From Brumimicrobium sp964346075 (lineage in GTDB: Bacteria > Bacteroidota > Bacteroidia > Flavobacteriales_D > Crocinitomicaceae), in the NCBI GenBank assembly GCA_964346075.1, contig CAYFTH010000081.1:1-14210 (forward strand): a stretch of 14,210 nt of DNA. Reading direction: 5' to 3'. The translations under genes and the position numbers were made by a program. The notes under the pieces were generated by a model. It was not told where the DNA came from. It did no database searches and saw only the letters and a program-made list of their open reading frames with translations. Below, in pieces: positions 14,199 to 14,210 of this stretch (position 1 is its first letter; each line of letters begins with the position of its first letter).

Positions 14199-14210
14199 AA
14201 TGGCAATAGT

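Noticed and set aside
1..14210. Defence island, prophage, integrative element or toxin-antitoxin system
   Set aside because: All sizeable genes are assignable to housekeeping or signalling families apart from one solitary surface protein; no integrase, complete transposase, nuclease or small paired genes are seen.

Overview
The window looks like an ordinary chromosomal stretch of a Bacteroidota bacterium, most likely a flavobacterium-type lineage (Flavobacteriales; family not resolvable from sequence alone). The signs are a DUF4271 membrane gene paired with a Bacteroidota-style uroporphyrinogen-III synthase, a TPR/LytS-type histidine kinase followed by a LytTR regulator, start codons mostly without a Shine-Dalgarno sequence, and several promoter -7 boxes matching the phylum consensus TAnnTTTG close to start codons.

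Layout. 1-104: the last 33 codons of an unidentified plus-strand gene. 127-154: hairpin terminator. 176-1375 (minus): glutaryl-CoA dehydrogenase. 1506-2939 (plus): DUF4271 membrane protein and HemD, nearly abutting. 2940-3312: unusual intergenic stretch with a degenerate short tandem repeat and, on the minus strand, a 56-codon protein-like open frame without a convincing start. 3313-6549 (plus): class A penicillin-binding protein (PBP1A) and, 12 nt later, subunit A of a succinyl-CoA:3-ketoacid CoA-transferase without its B subunit, closed by a clear terminator. 6609-8735 (minus): large secreted protein of unknown function with a probable outer-membrane C-terminal part. 8808-9779 and 9847-10680 (minus): long-chain polyprenyl diphosphate synthase and a two-domain universal stress protein. 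10942-13828 (plus): two-component pair (periplasmic-TPR histidine kinase and LytTR response regulator). 13829-14210: no gene; the last ~190 bases form a dense series of inverted repeats that continues to, or past, the window edge.

The genes are mostly housekeeping: cell-wall synthesis, haem synthesis, isoprenoid/quinone side chain, acyl-CoA catabolism and signalling. The glutaryl-CoA dehydrogenase and the CoA-transferase both handle acyl-CoA but are not in one operon. I found no CRISPR array, toxin-antitoxin pair, defence system, phage gene, complete IS or tRNA/rRNA gene. No convincing undescribed multi-gene system is present. The parts most worth a second look are the repeat/ORF-remnant stretch at 2940-3264, the structured element at 14025-14198, and the uncharacterised 708-residue surface protein.
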